DNA of 64,000 nt, taken from NCBI GenBank assembly GCA_947652605.1, contig OX393577.1, positions 70,952,108-71,016,107 of the forward strand. Direction: 5' to 3'. The DNA comes from Elmis aenea (taxonomy: Eukaryota > Arthropoda > Insecta > Coleoptera > Elmidae). The notes beneath the pieces are model-generated. The model was not told the DNA's origin, did not search any database, and was given only the letters and a program-made list of their open reading frames with translations. A program made the translations under genes and the position numbers. Below, piece after piece: positions 53,814-64,000 of the stretch. The stretch's first letter is position 1. Every line of letters begins with the position of its first letter.

Positions 53814-56800
53814 ATGCTTTCTGCACACGATATTCAAGAACAGCTGAAATTGGATGCCATGCAACGTGCTTGGCAAGGAGGAAAAAGAATGGCCCCATCA
53901 TCAGTATTTGTAGAACCTGTTGAATTAGAGGACATTTTTACATCACCATGTCAAGTAAGTAAAATAACTAACGAAATTTGTTAAACACGAGGTTTAACCC
54001 AAACTATTTTTAAATATGTTTGCTACAACTACGAAGTTTCCAGTTTACTTTGTTGTTTTTTAATCATTTAAAACAGATTTTATGTGTTAATAATCAATTC
54101 GAACTTTCAATTTTCAGCAATTAATTGTATTTTTCAAAAACAGAATTCGTCAAATTTTACGTTTAACTTTATTTTCATTTAAATCATCTACATTGGTTTC
54201 GACTTTAATGGTGTTATCTTTTACTACATTAAAATTAAATTATGAATAACTTACAACTATTTACTTGACCATACATTTCTTTGATAACCTTTGTGTTTAT
54301 TTATTAATGAGCTCCATTTTTTAATCTGGTATTAATTGTAATGCTCATTGTGTAAAATTTATTTTTTATTGTGCATATGAGGCTTCAAATCTATAAAGAA
54401 ATTAGCTAACTCATTTACAGTAATCCCTTAATTAACGTGGTTCATTCATTTTTTACGATTCAATTATTCTGAATTTAATTATCGTTAATCGAAAAGGAGC
54501 TAATTTACCAATCACGACAAATGTATGCAATTCATCCAATGGCTTGCAAAATTATGAAACAAATTTTTAAAAATACACACAGAATCTACAATTAAAAATT
54601 GCAAACATTTAAGACCATTTACGTTTATTTATTTTTTCGTTAGGTAATTATTTTTTTTCCTTTTTGAAGAGTTCATCAGTTAACAAGAAATCATGTTCTT
54701 CTCCTGTCCCTGTAACATTCTGCAATGACAATAAAGAAGAGGAAAATCTAGAAATACTACGAGTGAGTTTCAACGTGCTTTTTATTTTAAAAAAAAAATT
54801 AATAGGTAGTGATAAATTATAAATACACTAATGAGCGTGGGTTACAGGAAACTGACAATTTTTAACTAATTTCGTGCATTCAACAAGAAACATTTTAAGG
54901 CCAAATTCATTGTTTGTATAATTTGTTTAGATCATGCAAATACATTAATTACAATTAATTTCATTTTCGTTTTGCCAAAAACTGCTTATTATGTAAAAAA
55001 AAATATGTGATTTTGTTTTATGTACCTACCTGATTGTCCAAATAGTACTATTATAATTACTTATTGTAGCAATTTATAATTAAACTATCAAATTATATTA
55101 AAACAGATAATTTCTAGTATAATACTAACATTTATGCGTGAAATTTTTTGTCAAATGGGTTTAAAAGTTTTTCTATATTTTTTATGAAAAACATTCAAGT
55201 TTTTGCTCTTATTCCGTTTTAATTATAGTTTTTATTAGTAATTTAAGTAAACAAAAGGTAAATATTGTAATAATAATATTGATCTTAGAATAACAAAAAT
55301 GCAGGACTGAAGATTTCTCATTAAGACACCCTGTATATTTTTAAGATGGTCCTTGATGGGAGGAAGTAAAATCAAATTTTCAATATTTAAAAAATAATTT
55401 TCTTTTGTCTTTTCTATACTAACAGATTATTTTTTTTAAATTTGTAGGACCATGTAGAACAAAAATTGTTGTTTGATGTCCCAAAATCGGCAAAAGCTAT
55501 TACATTGGATGCAACTGCTTGTAATGATTTCCCAGCCACTTATAAGGTCTATGGATTGGAATCCCACCAATTACCAGTAGTAGGGGTGTATATGGACAGC
55601 CGGGTGATTCCTGGCTTCAAATACCGTGTCCGACCATTGCCTGTAATGAATCAACAATATTCTTCTTTGCCTTATATTTTTGGTGAAAAAGCTCTTACTT
55701 TAAAATCCATAGGACGAGGCTATGCTAGGCGTTTCACGTTCGAGGCTGAAGAAAACTGCTTAAACAACAATGAAAATTATTTTTGGAGCGATAATAGACC
55801 AGAAGGTTACGGTTTTGAGTTGGAATTAGTATCTAATGGAGATAAGTTCACTGTTTTCGATACCAGCCAGGAAGCTCAAGGAACGCTCGAAGTGTTGAAA
55901 ATTGAGGTAAGTTTTTAAAAAATTTCTGGTCATATAAAGTTTTTTGGGGATTTTGTTCGTACCATTGCACGATTGCTGCTAGATTAAACCTGCTTTCATC
56001 ATACCAGGATAGGGGCTCATAATTTGCACACAACACAACGCATTCACGATTCGTAAGTTACCATAGAATCAAAACTGTTAATTAATTATTTAAAGCACAC
56101 AAATAAAACGTGACGTCCTTTTTTTTAGGGTCCTCAAATTGAAATCAGTAGCACGGTAACGAAACATGGAATTGAAAAAAGAGCAACCATCATGTTTACA
56201 GGGAAAGTTGAATTTTACGAGACAGGTGTAGCCAAACCCATGCTTTTTACAGGCATAGCAATTAGTGTTAAGCGTAAAGGTGTACCTAGTGCAGAAATTG
56301 TAAAAATAATCAACGTCACAATCAAGCGTCAGAGATATATTCTAACACCAGGAATACAAAAGAATCACAGAAGATTTACAGTGCGCGGTAAAGATATTGG
56401 GGACATTCCAACGAAATATACAATGACCGGACTAGAACCTTATGAAATTCCCGTAGTAGGTAAGTTATAAATATTTTTTTGTAATAAGAAACATTAGACT
56501 TGCCAGAAAATTCAAATCAGTTCTTTATTTATTGTTTCATTGCCTTAACAATTTATTGTTCCATATTCTTCTGTTTTTTAGGTACTTATGTGGATTCTCG
56601 AGTTATTCCCGGATTTTACTACAAAGTTCGTCCTAATGACAGAAAGGAACATTTGTTCAATGGTCGTGCCCTTAAACTCTGTAGTATTGGTATGGGTTAT
56701 GCCAAACGATTGACGTTTGCTCCTGATTCGTTACTAGAGCCCAACAACTACTTATGGTCAGATAATCACCCTGATGGGCTTGGTTTAGAGCCACGTGCAG

Positions 56801-57399
56801 TTCATACAGGGATGAAATTCTCTATAACTGCTGATGGCCAGCCGTTAGGTGAGGCCAGTGTGTTTCGAGCTGATATGCCGCAGATGGAAGAAAGAATGGA
56901 AAAGGTATGTACATAATCTTTTGGGGGAAAAAATGTGCCCCAACCCCAAACACTGAACCGTTCCTCTATCATTAATAATAAGTAAGATATTAATTTTATT
57001 TTATCAAATTTAGACTAACCTGTATACATAAATCATCTTAATCTATTTTTTTCTTGTAAGTTAACATAATCATTCGAGTTCTCAGAAACTAAAAGTTAGC
57101 TAAAGGTAATTTGTTTAACCGTATTTTAATTTCAGTTAAAAACTGCTTCTGGAAAATATGCTATCATCAAGTACATTCACATTGATGTCATGTGCCACGT
57201 GAAATTGGCCAGAACTGGTGGAGGATCAGCCGATAACGAAGAACATTTAATGAGGGTTTACGGTTTGGCCGTAGTTCGTAAAGAACCAAACAGTAATGAT
57301 TCGCACATTGTATGTGTGGAGAATGTCGGTCTTGACTCACAACTGAATGTACTTTTTGCACAAACACACACAGAACTAACATTTCATCCTTTAAAATAA
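53814..57399 (+). CDS. Unrecognised protein with two tandem copies of a beta-rich-looking domain
   Basis: I do not recognise this protein. Six coding exons: 53814-53954, 54670-54762, 55448-55906, 56129-56459, 56582-56904, 57136-57399; phases join to 536 residues. Residues 1-80 are a polar lead without signal peptide or membrane segment; the rest is two copies of one module offset by exactly 218 residues. Matching landmarks: DSRVIPGF at 128-135 and 346-353, preceded by LPVVG and IPVVG; SIGRGYARRFTF and SIGMGYAKRLTF; WSDNRPEGYG and WSDNHPDGLG. Over the 32 residues around DSRVIPGF I count 21 identities. Each copy has an intron just after the WSDN block (KIE|GPQ and MEK|LKT), pointing to duplication of an exon set, while the intron inside VVG|TY exists only in the second copy. 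A cytosolic or nuclear protein is suggested. The ORF is intact and spliced, so it is a host gene rather than a viral insertion. AATAAA overlaps the stop (57395-57400). Confidence 0.88.
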
Positions 57400-58155
57400 A
57401 AGTCTTGTGTTCGAGGATATCCATTTTCTGAATTATAAAGAATACTCGTTTGAAAAATTGTTAAGCACTGTATATTATCATTTTTTTTAATATACCATTA
57501 TTCAATATCAAAAAATGGTAGATAAATAGAATCTCAAGATACACAAAACTTAAAACGTAGTCATGTTGAAAGCTAATGCTGCATTGAATGTATTTGACAT
57601 TGCTTAATGCTTAAAACATTAGTTTATTGAAAATAAATGTCATCGATGAGCATGTTTACGGCAATATTTTGCAGATATCACTACCACGGAGCAATATTGC
57701 CAGCGATCCCAAAGTTTATTTACAAAGATCATAATACAAAGCAATTATTCTATTAATTTTATGTACTTTTTATGAATTAAACTATTTAAAAACAGAATTA
57801 CATGGACTTTAATTTTCTTAAATGTTAAACCTGCAGGTACACAATAATAAACGATTTAAACTTCACATTTATTAAAAATATTCCACATACACAAAACAAA
57901 TTCACAAACAGGTACTTAAATAGATGAGGAATGTTATGTACACTTAATTAACAGTACATCTAATAAAATTTAAGCAACAACTTGGTTATATTAATATTTT
58001 TTTCTTGATAAATTAAACAATGACTCGAAAACATCCTCTGAAATAAAATTATAAGCTGTGAAAAAATATTCCTTTTAATTCTGTATCGCAGAGTTTCTTT
58101 ACTTCATCTAAAAAATTAAAAATGTATACTATAAACCAATCAATTCCTATGTATA
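57400..58155. other. Convergent intergenic spacer
   Basis: Between the 3' ends of the duplicated-domain gene (plus) and Ccz1 (minus). Contains AATAAA candidates for the plus gene at 57395 and a TTTATT (minus-strand AATAAA) near 57868. Nothing else is visible. Confidence 0.5.
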
Positions 58156-60073
58156 TTAAGCGAGTTCCCATAGTGGCCCCAATTGCGGTACAACACAACT
58201 TGTTAACTTACCACTAATATCAATCAAGCTGGCATTTTTCTGTTGTAACGCAACGTAAAACTCTCGAAGATTAGATATTTTCCCCACAACCCAATAATCG
58301 TTCATTGTTTTAACAATTGTTTCACCAGCTTGTCCTAAAAATGACTTCTTACTGTTCATGTCTGCCATCAGCTTAATGGACTCTTTTGGGCAAGCTATAT
58401 TACCCGTCTGCCTATTGTCCAAATGAACTGTACTTTTGTAGGCCAAATTTAATTTGTTAAAATACACAAACCGCGGCGCACTATCGGACGTATTCGATGA
58501 TGTAATATGTTTGAAACAATATTCAGCTATGTCCGATGCTATGGATGTTAACTGGGTGCCCATGAACTCGTCCAGTTCTTTAAATAAAGGAGCCGTTAGC
58601 TCGGCACTACCTATAAACAAAATTCTGTTAATGTAGTAAAACCACGTATTGCTAACTTACCATCAATAAATAAACACACGGTTGAACTTAGCGCCCTGTA
58701 AACTACCATATGGTACACTGTAGGGTTTTGGTTATTTTTCAAGAATACTTTAGGCACTTTTCCAACTGTGTTCGATTTTAAATTAACCGGTCCTGTTACG
58801 AACCGTCCGTAGTGCAGAGACGCAAATGGCGATGGTGCATTTCTTGGCATTGAACCTCCCTGTAATTCAGTTTCCATATGTGCAGGCAATAATGTACTAA
58901 CTAAATACTGATAAATAATTTGCATATCTTGAGGTTCTAAACCACTCCTGTAAAATTAAATAGTACTTCAGTAACACCCAGTAATCCCAAAAATGGTGAA
59001 ACACGTAAAATCAGTTAGATTCAGTAAGTTGTTTGATTAATACATGCAGCAAGAATTTGTAGTGATGCTGGTACGATTACTTACCATATCAAACTATCGT
59101 TATACAAAAATGAAACATATTGGATAATAGGGTGATTACATTCTAATGAATTAACGAAACACTGGACGTTCAAGAAGTTTTGTTTGTCTAGTGGAAGGAA
59201 ATGTATTCCACTAAATACATTTAAAATATCACTGTGAGCCAACTTTAATGACTTCACATACTAAAATAAAAACCAAAATTACTCAAACAATCAACAGGCA
59301 AAATAAAAAACAAAACAATTAGCCAATAGGTACACACCCAAGAACAATATTAAATTAATTATTAGTAAGAAACTTACTGCAGTATAAAAGTGCTCCAACT
59401 TATTTCTCAATGTAGCAACATCACTATTATCTGTGGTACTCGCAAAAGCTCCAGCAAATAATCGATACATACAGTAAGATTGTTTTAAAACAGCTTCGTA
59501 CACGTTATCATGGACATCATCCTCGAGATATTCATGTGAACTTGAACTATCTTTATTTTTGCTTACAGCTGGGAGATTCAAAGTCTAAAATACACAATAT
59601 ACAATAAATTGTTGGTAAATAGACTGTCCATCTTACCATCACCATCCAGAAATTTTCCTCCGGCTGTAAATATAATTGACGACTTTTTTGTGTATGTAAC
59701 GAGTTTACTGCCGAGTTGGGCTTAAAGTTCCTAAACAATATGCAAAATAAAAATTTTTTCCACGTTTATAATTCGTTAAACACCACATTACCCTGTAAAT
59801 TTGATAATGGCCTCAACTAGACCAACGTTATTTACTTGCGTGTTAATATCATCAGAAACCGGGTAGTAATATAAAACTTTCTTGTATTCCTTTAATTAAA
59901 AAAAGCCTTACTGATACATACTGGTAATATAACTTAAAAATAATATACAAATTACTTTTTAAAAAAAATTAACGATAAAAATGATAAATATACATTACCT
60001 CGCCTTCCTTCGGTCCATAACCTGAATTAAAAATAAAGAAATTTTTTAACTCGATTTCTGATTGTGCTGTCAT
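58156..60073 (-). CDS. Ccz1: Vacuolar fusion protein CCZ1 homologue
   Basis: Subunit of the Mon1-Ccz1 complex, the guanine-nucleotide exchange factor that loads Rab7 on late endosomes and autophagosomes. Exons, 5' to 3': 60073-59999, 59889-59792, 59730-59637, 59584-59378, 59260-59085, 58947-58661, 58610-58156; 463 residues, close to the 480 or so of animal homologues. Diagnostic stretches in order: FFIFNSGYGPKEGE (longin 1 start), NVGLVEAIIKFT, SLHTQKSRQLY, PEENFWMVM, FLYNDSLIWSGLE, LHYGRFVTGPVNL, NLAYKSTVHL and NDYWVVGK, each aligning with the human protein from memory. Longin domains cover the whole length; no signal peptide or helix, as expected for a peripheral membrane complex. The start Met lies 14 residues before the conserved YGPKEG. 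No frameshift. It lies tail to tail with the duplicated-domain gene and downstream of the neuropeptide gene on the same strand. Confidence 0.96.
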
Positions 60074-60666
60074 AGTTATTTTCTGAAAATGAACACAAAT
60101 TTATAAATAAATCTACATTTTAGGTATTTATTAATCTTAACCTTAAATTCCTGTTTTGACAATCAACAATTGTGAGGTTAGTTGCAACTTACCTATACAG
60201 GTTGTCCAACCTAAAAATCTCAGGCTCTGAACTTTTTTAATTTACTCCAATGAATATATTAATTAAAAATTGAATTTTTAAGAATTTGTTATTGAAAGTT
60301 ACCCCAGTAAAGAAGAGTTGTGGCTTTGAAGGTTTTTTTTTTTGTAATTCACTATACAGTATTTAAATTTTTAATTTTTTAACCAACAGTCCACATCTTT
60401 ATGGTTACTATTTGAAAAAAAAACTTTCTATTTCCTATTTTATAATAATATACTGTACAACAGCTTTTGACATCAATATAAAGGAAAGAAGTTGTAAAGA
60501 AGTTGTCATGAAAATAATGCTTGCATTTTATTAACTACATATCATTTAGCCTTGGTAATATACAGGAAGATCGATAATAAGCCTAATTAATAAACAACTA
60601 CACTACATAAACAATAGTAACGGGTACAATATTCGAACAATTAGGTCTGAGGGTGGAAGGAGTTAC
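60074..60666. other. Intergenic, Ccz1 promoter side
   Basis: About 590 AT-rich bases between the Ccz1 start and the 3' end of the neuropeptide gene. It must hold the Ccz1 promoter; no TATA box or distinct motif stands out. Housekeeping-type promoters often lack one. Confidence 0.4.
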
Positions 60667-60672
60667 TTTATT
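60667..60672 (-). terminator. Polyadenylation signal of the neuropeptide gene
   Basis: AATAAA on the minus strand (TTTATT on plus), 42 bases past the TAG stop. The position supports the short second exon as a terminal exon. Confidence 0.5.
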
Positions 60673-60713
60673 CCGGTAGCAAGTCTTCTTTTTTCATTTT
60701 GAGGCTCCTCATC

Positions 60714-61581
60714 CTAGTTTCTAGGGCAAACCATTCCAACAAGAAACTAAAAATAACAAATATCCACATTATTAGGTGTGAATAACATAAGAATAATCTT
60801 AAAATTTGTGCCGACATAAATTTTAAAAAAGTAAAGAACATTGAATTAAGGGCAAATTAATTTTTATATTAATTTAAATTTAAGAAATTACAAAATCAAA
60901 GATGAGCAAAAAAATAATGAAGTTAAGGGAATTAGTAATATATCTTAATTAAAATTAGCAAGGATTATGGTAATAAACAAGTAGTTTTAATTAACGTTTA
61001 ACGTTTAAAAAAACGTGTTCTTTGACCACAATCCAGTAAAATAGTTTTTTTTTTAATTGTATACGATTAATTAAAAGCTTAATTGGTTAAAAATATTACT
61101 AGAACCAAGCTGCATTTTGATAATAGCAATTTTTATAACCATTGCCAAGTTTCAAAATATTTTCAATAACTTAGAAGCAATATGTATGAAAAATAACGTA
61201 TTGCCGTTATAAAAAATTTACATAGCTATAAACATGTAAATATATCGACGAAAGTTTTGTTAACTTTAATGGAAACAGTGCTAAAGTTTTTCAATAAATA
61301 TGCCGTTTATACAAATGCAAAAACAGTAGCAACCTAACAACTACACTGGAACAATACACTAAAAATCCAAAATTTTCTTGATAATTCACCTGTACGCACT
61401 TGTTAACAATGTGCATATTAACAGCACGTTTTCCAAAACTCCTGGCCACAGCCAGTTCCATATTTGTAAATCCCCTTGTTGGCCGCATTTGTTGATTTGT
61501 GTCTCTTCGACATTGCACTGTTAGAAAAATGGCCAAGAACACAACCAAAATACTAATAAGCACTACATTTTGGAACGCCAT
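60714..61581 (-). CDS. Allatotropin-like neuropeptide precursor
   Basis: Small secreted prohormone. Exon 61581-61390 (64 codons) starts one base after a splice acceptor (ttctttttcag), so an untranslated exon lies upstream. Exon 60746-60714 adds ten codons and a TAG; total 74 residues. A signal peptide (1-24, ending TVQC) is followed by a monobasic site Arg36, then GFTNMELAVARSF (37-49), an amide-donor Gly50 and the dibasic Lys51-Arg52. Processing would release a 13-residue C-terminally amidated peptide. Spacing and the G1, F2, N4, A10, R11, F13 positions match insect allatotropins (the moth form is GFKNVEMMTARGF-amide), but the usual TARGF end is VARSF. Allatotropin regulates juvenile hormone synthesis, gut and heart muscle. 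The second exon is supported by a good acceptor (gttatttttag) and an AATAAA 42 bases after the stop (complement of 60667-60672). Longer alternative 3' exons, known in moths, cannot be excluded. Confidence 0.82.
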
Positions 61582-61582
61582 C

Positions 61583-63951
61583 CTGAAAAAGAACAAAGTC
61601 CAATAAAATTTCAAGCAAAAAAAAAACAATTAATTTCTCAGCCTTATAAAACAAAGAAAAATTCGTAAGGCATTTTATTAATCACGTAAAATCATTACAA
61701 ACGAAATAAAGGCGTAATAATAATACGAAAATATCATATTCTTAACGCAACAAAATGACTAAAGGTTGATAAATTATTTTTTCAACCACATAAAGAAGTT
61801 TTATTACTTTTTAAGCTCAGTAATAAAAACAATTCTTGCACCTTCATTTCAACCAAAAGTGCTATGAGTGGGTGCATTATTCTAATCAAGGTGGCTTATT
61901 TTTTTAATAAATGGTTTCACAGGATTTGTGTGTCTTTTACGTATTTGGACTTTTATCACGATTCACGATGACGTTATCTGATTACAGGAATCGAAAAACA
62001 AATTTTTGACTTTAAAAAAGGGCTGTTAATAATGCGAATAGTTTATTTATTTGTAAAAAATAAATTCAACAATTAGGCATACAACGCTTTCACCAGAACT
62101 TTCCTTTTGTTCAAATATAATTCCCAAGCTTTTTAAAGTAATATTTTATTTTATTTTTTTAAATTATTTACAACAGTCGAGAACACTAAATTTGATTAAA
62201 CGTATATGTTTTTATATCCTGAAAATAATCCGCTGAAACACTTCTGCTTTACATAAAAAGGCTTAAAACATAGTCAGTAATTAAAATTTGTTTTTTAACT
62301 GCTCGTGTAATTATAAAGTCCAAGAGAATATTATTAATATTAAACACAAACAATTTACTGTTATCATTAAAAATTCATTCACATTTAGAATGTTTTAAAT
62401 TTGCATCGCTCACATTTTCATTGCCTAACTAATAAAATTACATCAAAAATTTATGTATTGTAATATAAATGTAACAAAAGTATGTTATGATAACTAGGAA
62501 AACATTTTTTATCTCAAATGGAACAACGTTTATTTTATTTGTTTAATGCACGTGTAAAATCAAGTTAATGGAAATATTTTTCAAGCAAAATAAACAATAA
62601 AAATTTGAAAAGAAAACTGCTGTTATATTAAAACATGCATTTAATATTTATTACAAAAAAAAAGATCCTTTTTTAAGTTGGTTGTTAGTTTACATCAGAC
62701 TTCATCATTTTACTGATGTAATTAAAAATATTATTAAAGTAACGTAGTTTCTGTTCTACTAATTGTGCCCCAAGCGTAGATAAAAGATCAAAACAAGCAA
62801 AATTTAAGACATATTTAGAAAAAAACAGAAAACATTCCTTCTTTGAAACGTAAACTTTTATATTATTTATAATTGTTTCGGTACATTTGAAATGTCTAGC
62901 TTAAAACAAAACATAATATAATCGTGATGTACATTATAATTTCAAGATTAATTTTCAAGATCAATAACTGTAATTTAGTAAGTTGTATTTATGGTTTTAA
63001 TGTAATTAGGCAAACAGATTACTACACTAATTATGTTGGTTTCATTTTTATTTCACTTTAGCACAATTAATGGTAGTTGAATAAATTGTTTATGTAATAT
63101 TCTAAGTGGCTTAAAAAAGCAATCGGTTATTTTCATTTCAACAGGAACTTCAATAACGACTACCAGAGTCTGTTGTATGGACTAAATTATTTTAGAAAAT
63201 AAAAAAACCCTCATTAGTCTTCACATATAAAACGTTATTGAATAAAAAAGTTACGTAAAAAAATTTTGCTTTACAGTACATACTTTGGTATGAACATTGA
63301 ACATGCTTAGCGGTTTCTCGAAGGTTCAAGAGCGTTTTATGTTACCAAAGAAGGTCCTGACTAATACAGAAATTCTTGTGATATCATTTTACTGGTTAAT
63401 GATTTATAACGAAATCACTGCAAGTTGTAATAAACTTGCAAAAATCTCACTGAAATATATTTAATCCTAAATTGAAACACAAAAATGTTGTTATTAAATC
63501 GGCAATGTAGTTTGCAATTTACTAAAATTCGTACAAATGCCACAATATATAATTTATAAGGACTAGTGCTTGTTGTTAACAAACTTTGATAACTGTTACT
63601 AATTTTGAAAGGTTTCATTTACAGTTTCTTTTGTACGAGTATACCTCATGTGAAACTTTTCCACTCTCAAAATCTAATAAACTAAAAGTTTTTTGTAAAG
63701 GAAATATTTGCCCTGAAGAACTTATTTTGCAATAATTGTTTTTGTGAAATAAAAAACATTTTTGCACACGAATTATTAGGACAGATTTCTTAAACTAATA
63801 AATAACTAGTAGCGAAGTAAAATTTGCAAATATTGTCAGTCGTATGTAAAAAATACTGCTGAATTCTAATAAATAATGTTTTTCAAAATGTCGAAAAACA
63901 ATTTATACTTGCAGGCCTGTTTGCATTTCCTATTAAGTATTTTACAAGAAT
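61583..63951. other. Upstream of the neuropeptide gene; content
   Basis: 2.4 kb of AT-rich sequence. The untranslated first exon and promoter of the neuropeptide gene should lie here or beyond the window, but I could not identify them. The frame at 63415-63618 (minus) has no recognisable domain. Confidence 0.45.
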
Positions 63952-63952
63952 T

Positions 63953-63983
<31 letters not shown>

Positions 63984-63984
63984 T
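63952..63984. repeat. (TTTA)n microsatellite at the window edge
   Basis: About eight TTTA units followed by tcagtacagcttgaggt up to the edge. On the minus strand this reads as unique sequence running into (AATA)n, the form of a LINE 3' tail whose body would lie beyond the window. Confidence 0.75.
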
Positions 63985-64000
63985 CAGTACAGCTTGAGGT

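Noticed and set aside
53814..57399. Considered hexamerin/prophenoloxidase, p53-like or viral capsid identity for the duplicated-domain gene
   Set aside because: No copper-binding His motifs or hexamerin signatures, no p53-type zinc-binding pattern that I can see, and five spliced introns argue against an integrated virus gene. I left it unassigned.
57188..57424. Minus-strand open frame of 78 codons
   Set aside because: Antisense to the last exon of the duplicated-domain gene.
1..64000. CRISPR arrays, tRNA and rRNA genes
   Set aside because: No regularly spaced repeats, no tRNA-like cloverleaf sequence and no rRNA segment were recognised by eye. A tRNAscan or Rfam search would be needed to be certain.

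Overview
This is a stretch of an AT-rich insect nuclear genome. The genes are split into small exons by canonical GT-AG introns, the introns and intergenic spaces run to kilobases, and DNA-transposon relics are scattered through it. The encoded proteins (dual oxidase, acid lipases, Ccz1, an allatotropin-type neuropeptide) all point to insects. A beetle is possible, but I cannot fix the order from the sequence alone. No tRNA, rRNA, CRISPR array or prokaryotic feature was seen.

Region by region. (1) About 0.1-31.8 kb, minus strand: the 5' fourteen coding exons (1142 codons) of Duox, the membrane NADPH dual oxidase. The gene runs out of the left edge before its FAD/NADPH-binding half. A putative TATA box and non-coding first exon lie at about 31.6-31.8 kb. 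Its introns carry two palindromic (foldback) elements at 6.18-7.12 and 21.69-22.87 kb, an 18-bp minisatellite at 18.2 kb, a degraded hAT-like fragment at 7.55-7.97 kb, a LINE-like tail at 23 kb and several copies of a small MITE. (2) 36.3-44.2 kb, plus strand: three tandem secreted acid-lipase paralogues with identical seven-exon structures. (3) 44.2-50.7 kb: intergenic, with a 730-bp inverted-repeat element at 45.6-46.3 kb. (4) 50.7-57.4 kb, plus strand: a 536-residue protein I do not recognise, made of two tandem copies of a domain with a period of 218 residues, probably driven from a locally GC-richer promoter and untranslated exon at 50.8-51.04 kb. (5) 58.2-60.1 kb, minus strand: Ccz1, the Rab7 GEF subunit, convergent with gene 4. 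(6) 60.7-61.6 kb, minus strand: a 74-residue allatotropin-like neuropeptide precursor with a diverged active peptide. The right end of the window finishes in a (TTTA)n tract.

The genes do not form a pathway or operon. Duox and the lipases could both act at the gut lumen and Ccz1 in endolysosomal traffic, but I see no sequence evidence of co-regulation. The items most worth following up are the unrecognised duplicated-domain gene, the allatotropin-like precursor with a VARSF-amide rather than TARGF-amide C-terminus, and the near-perfect 1.18-kb hairpin inside a Duox intron.
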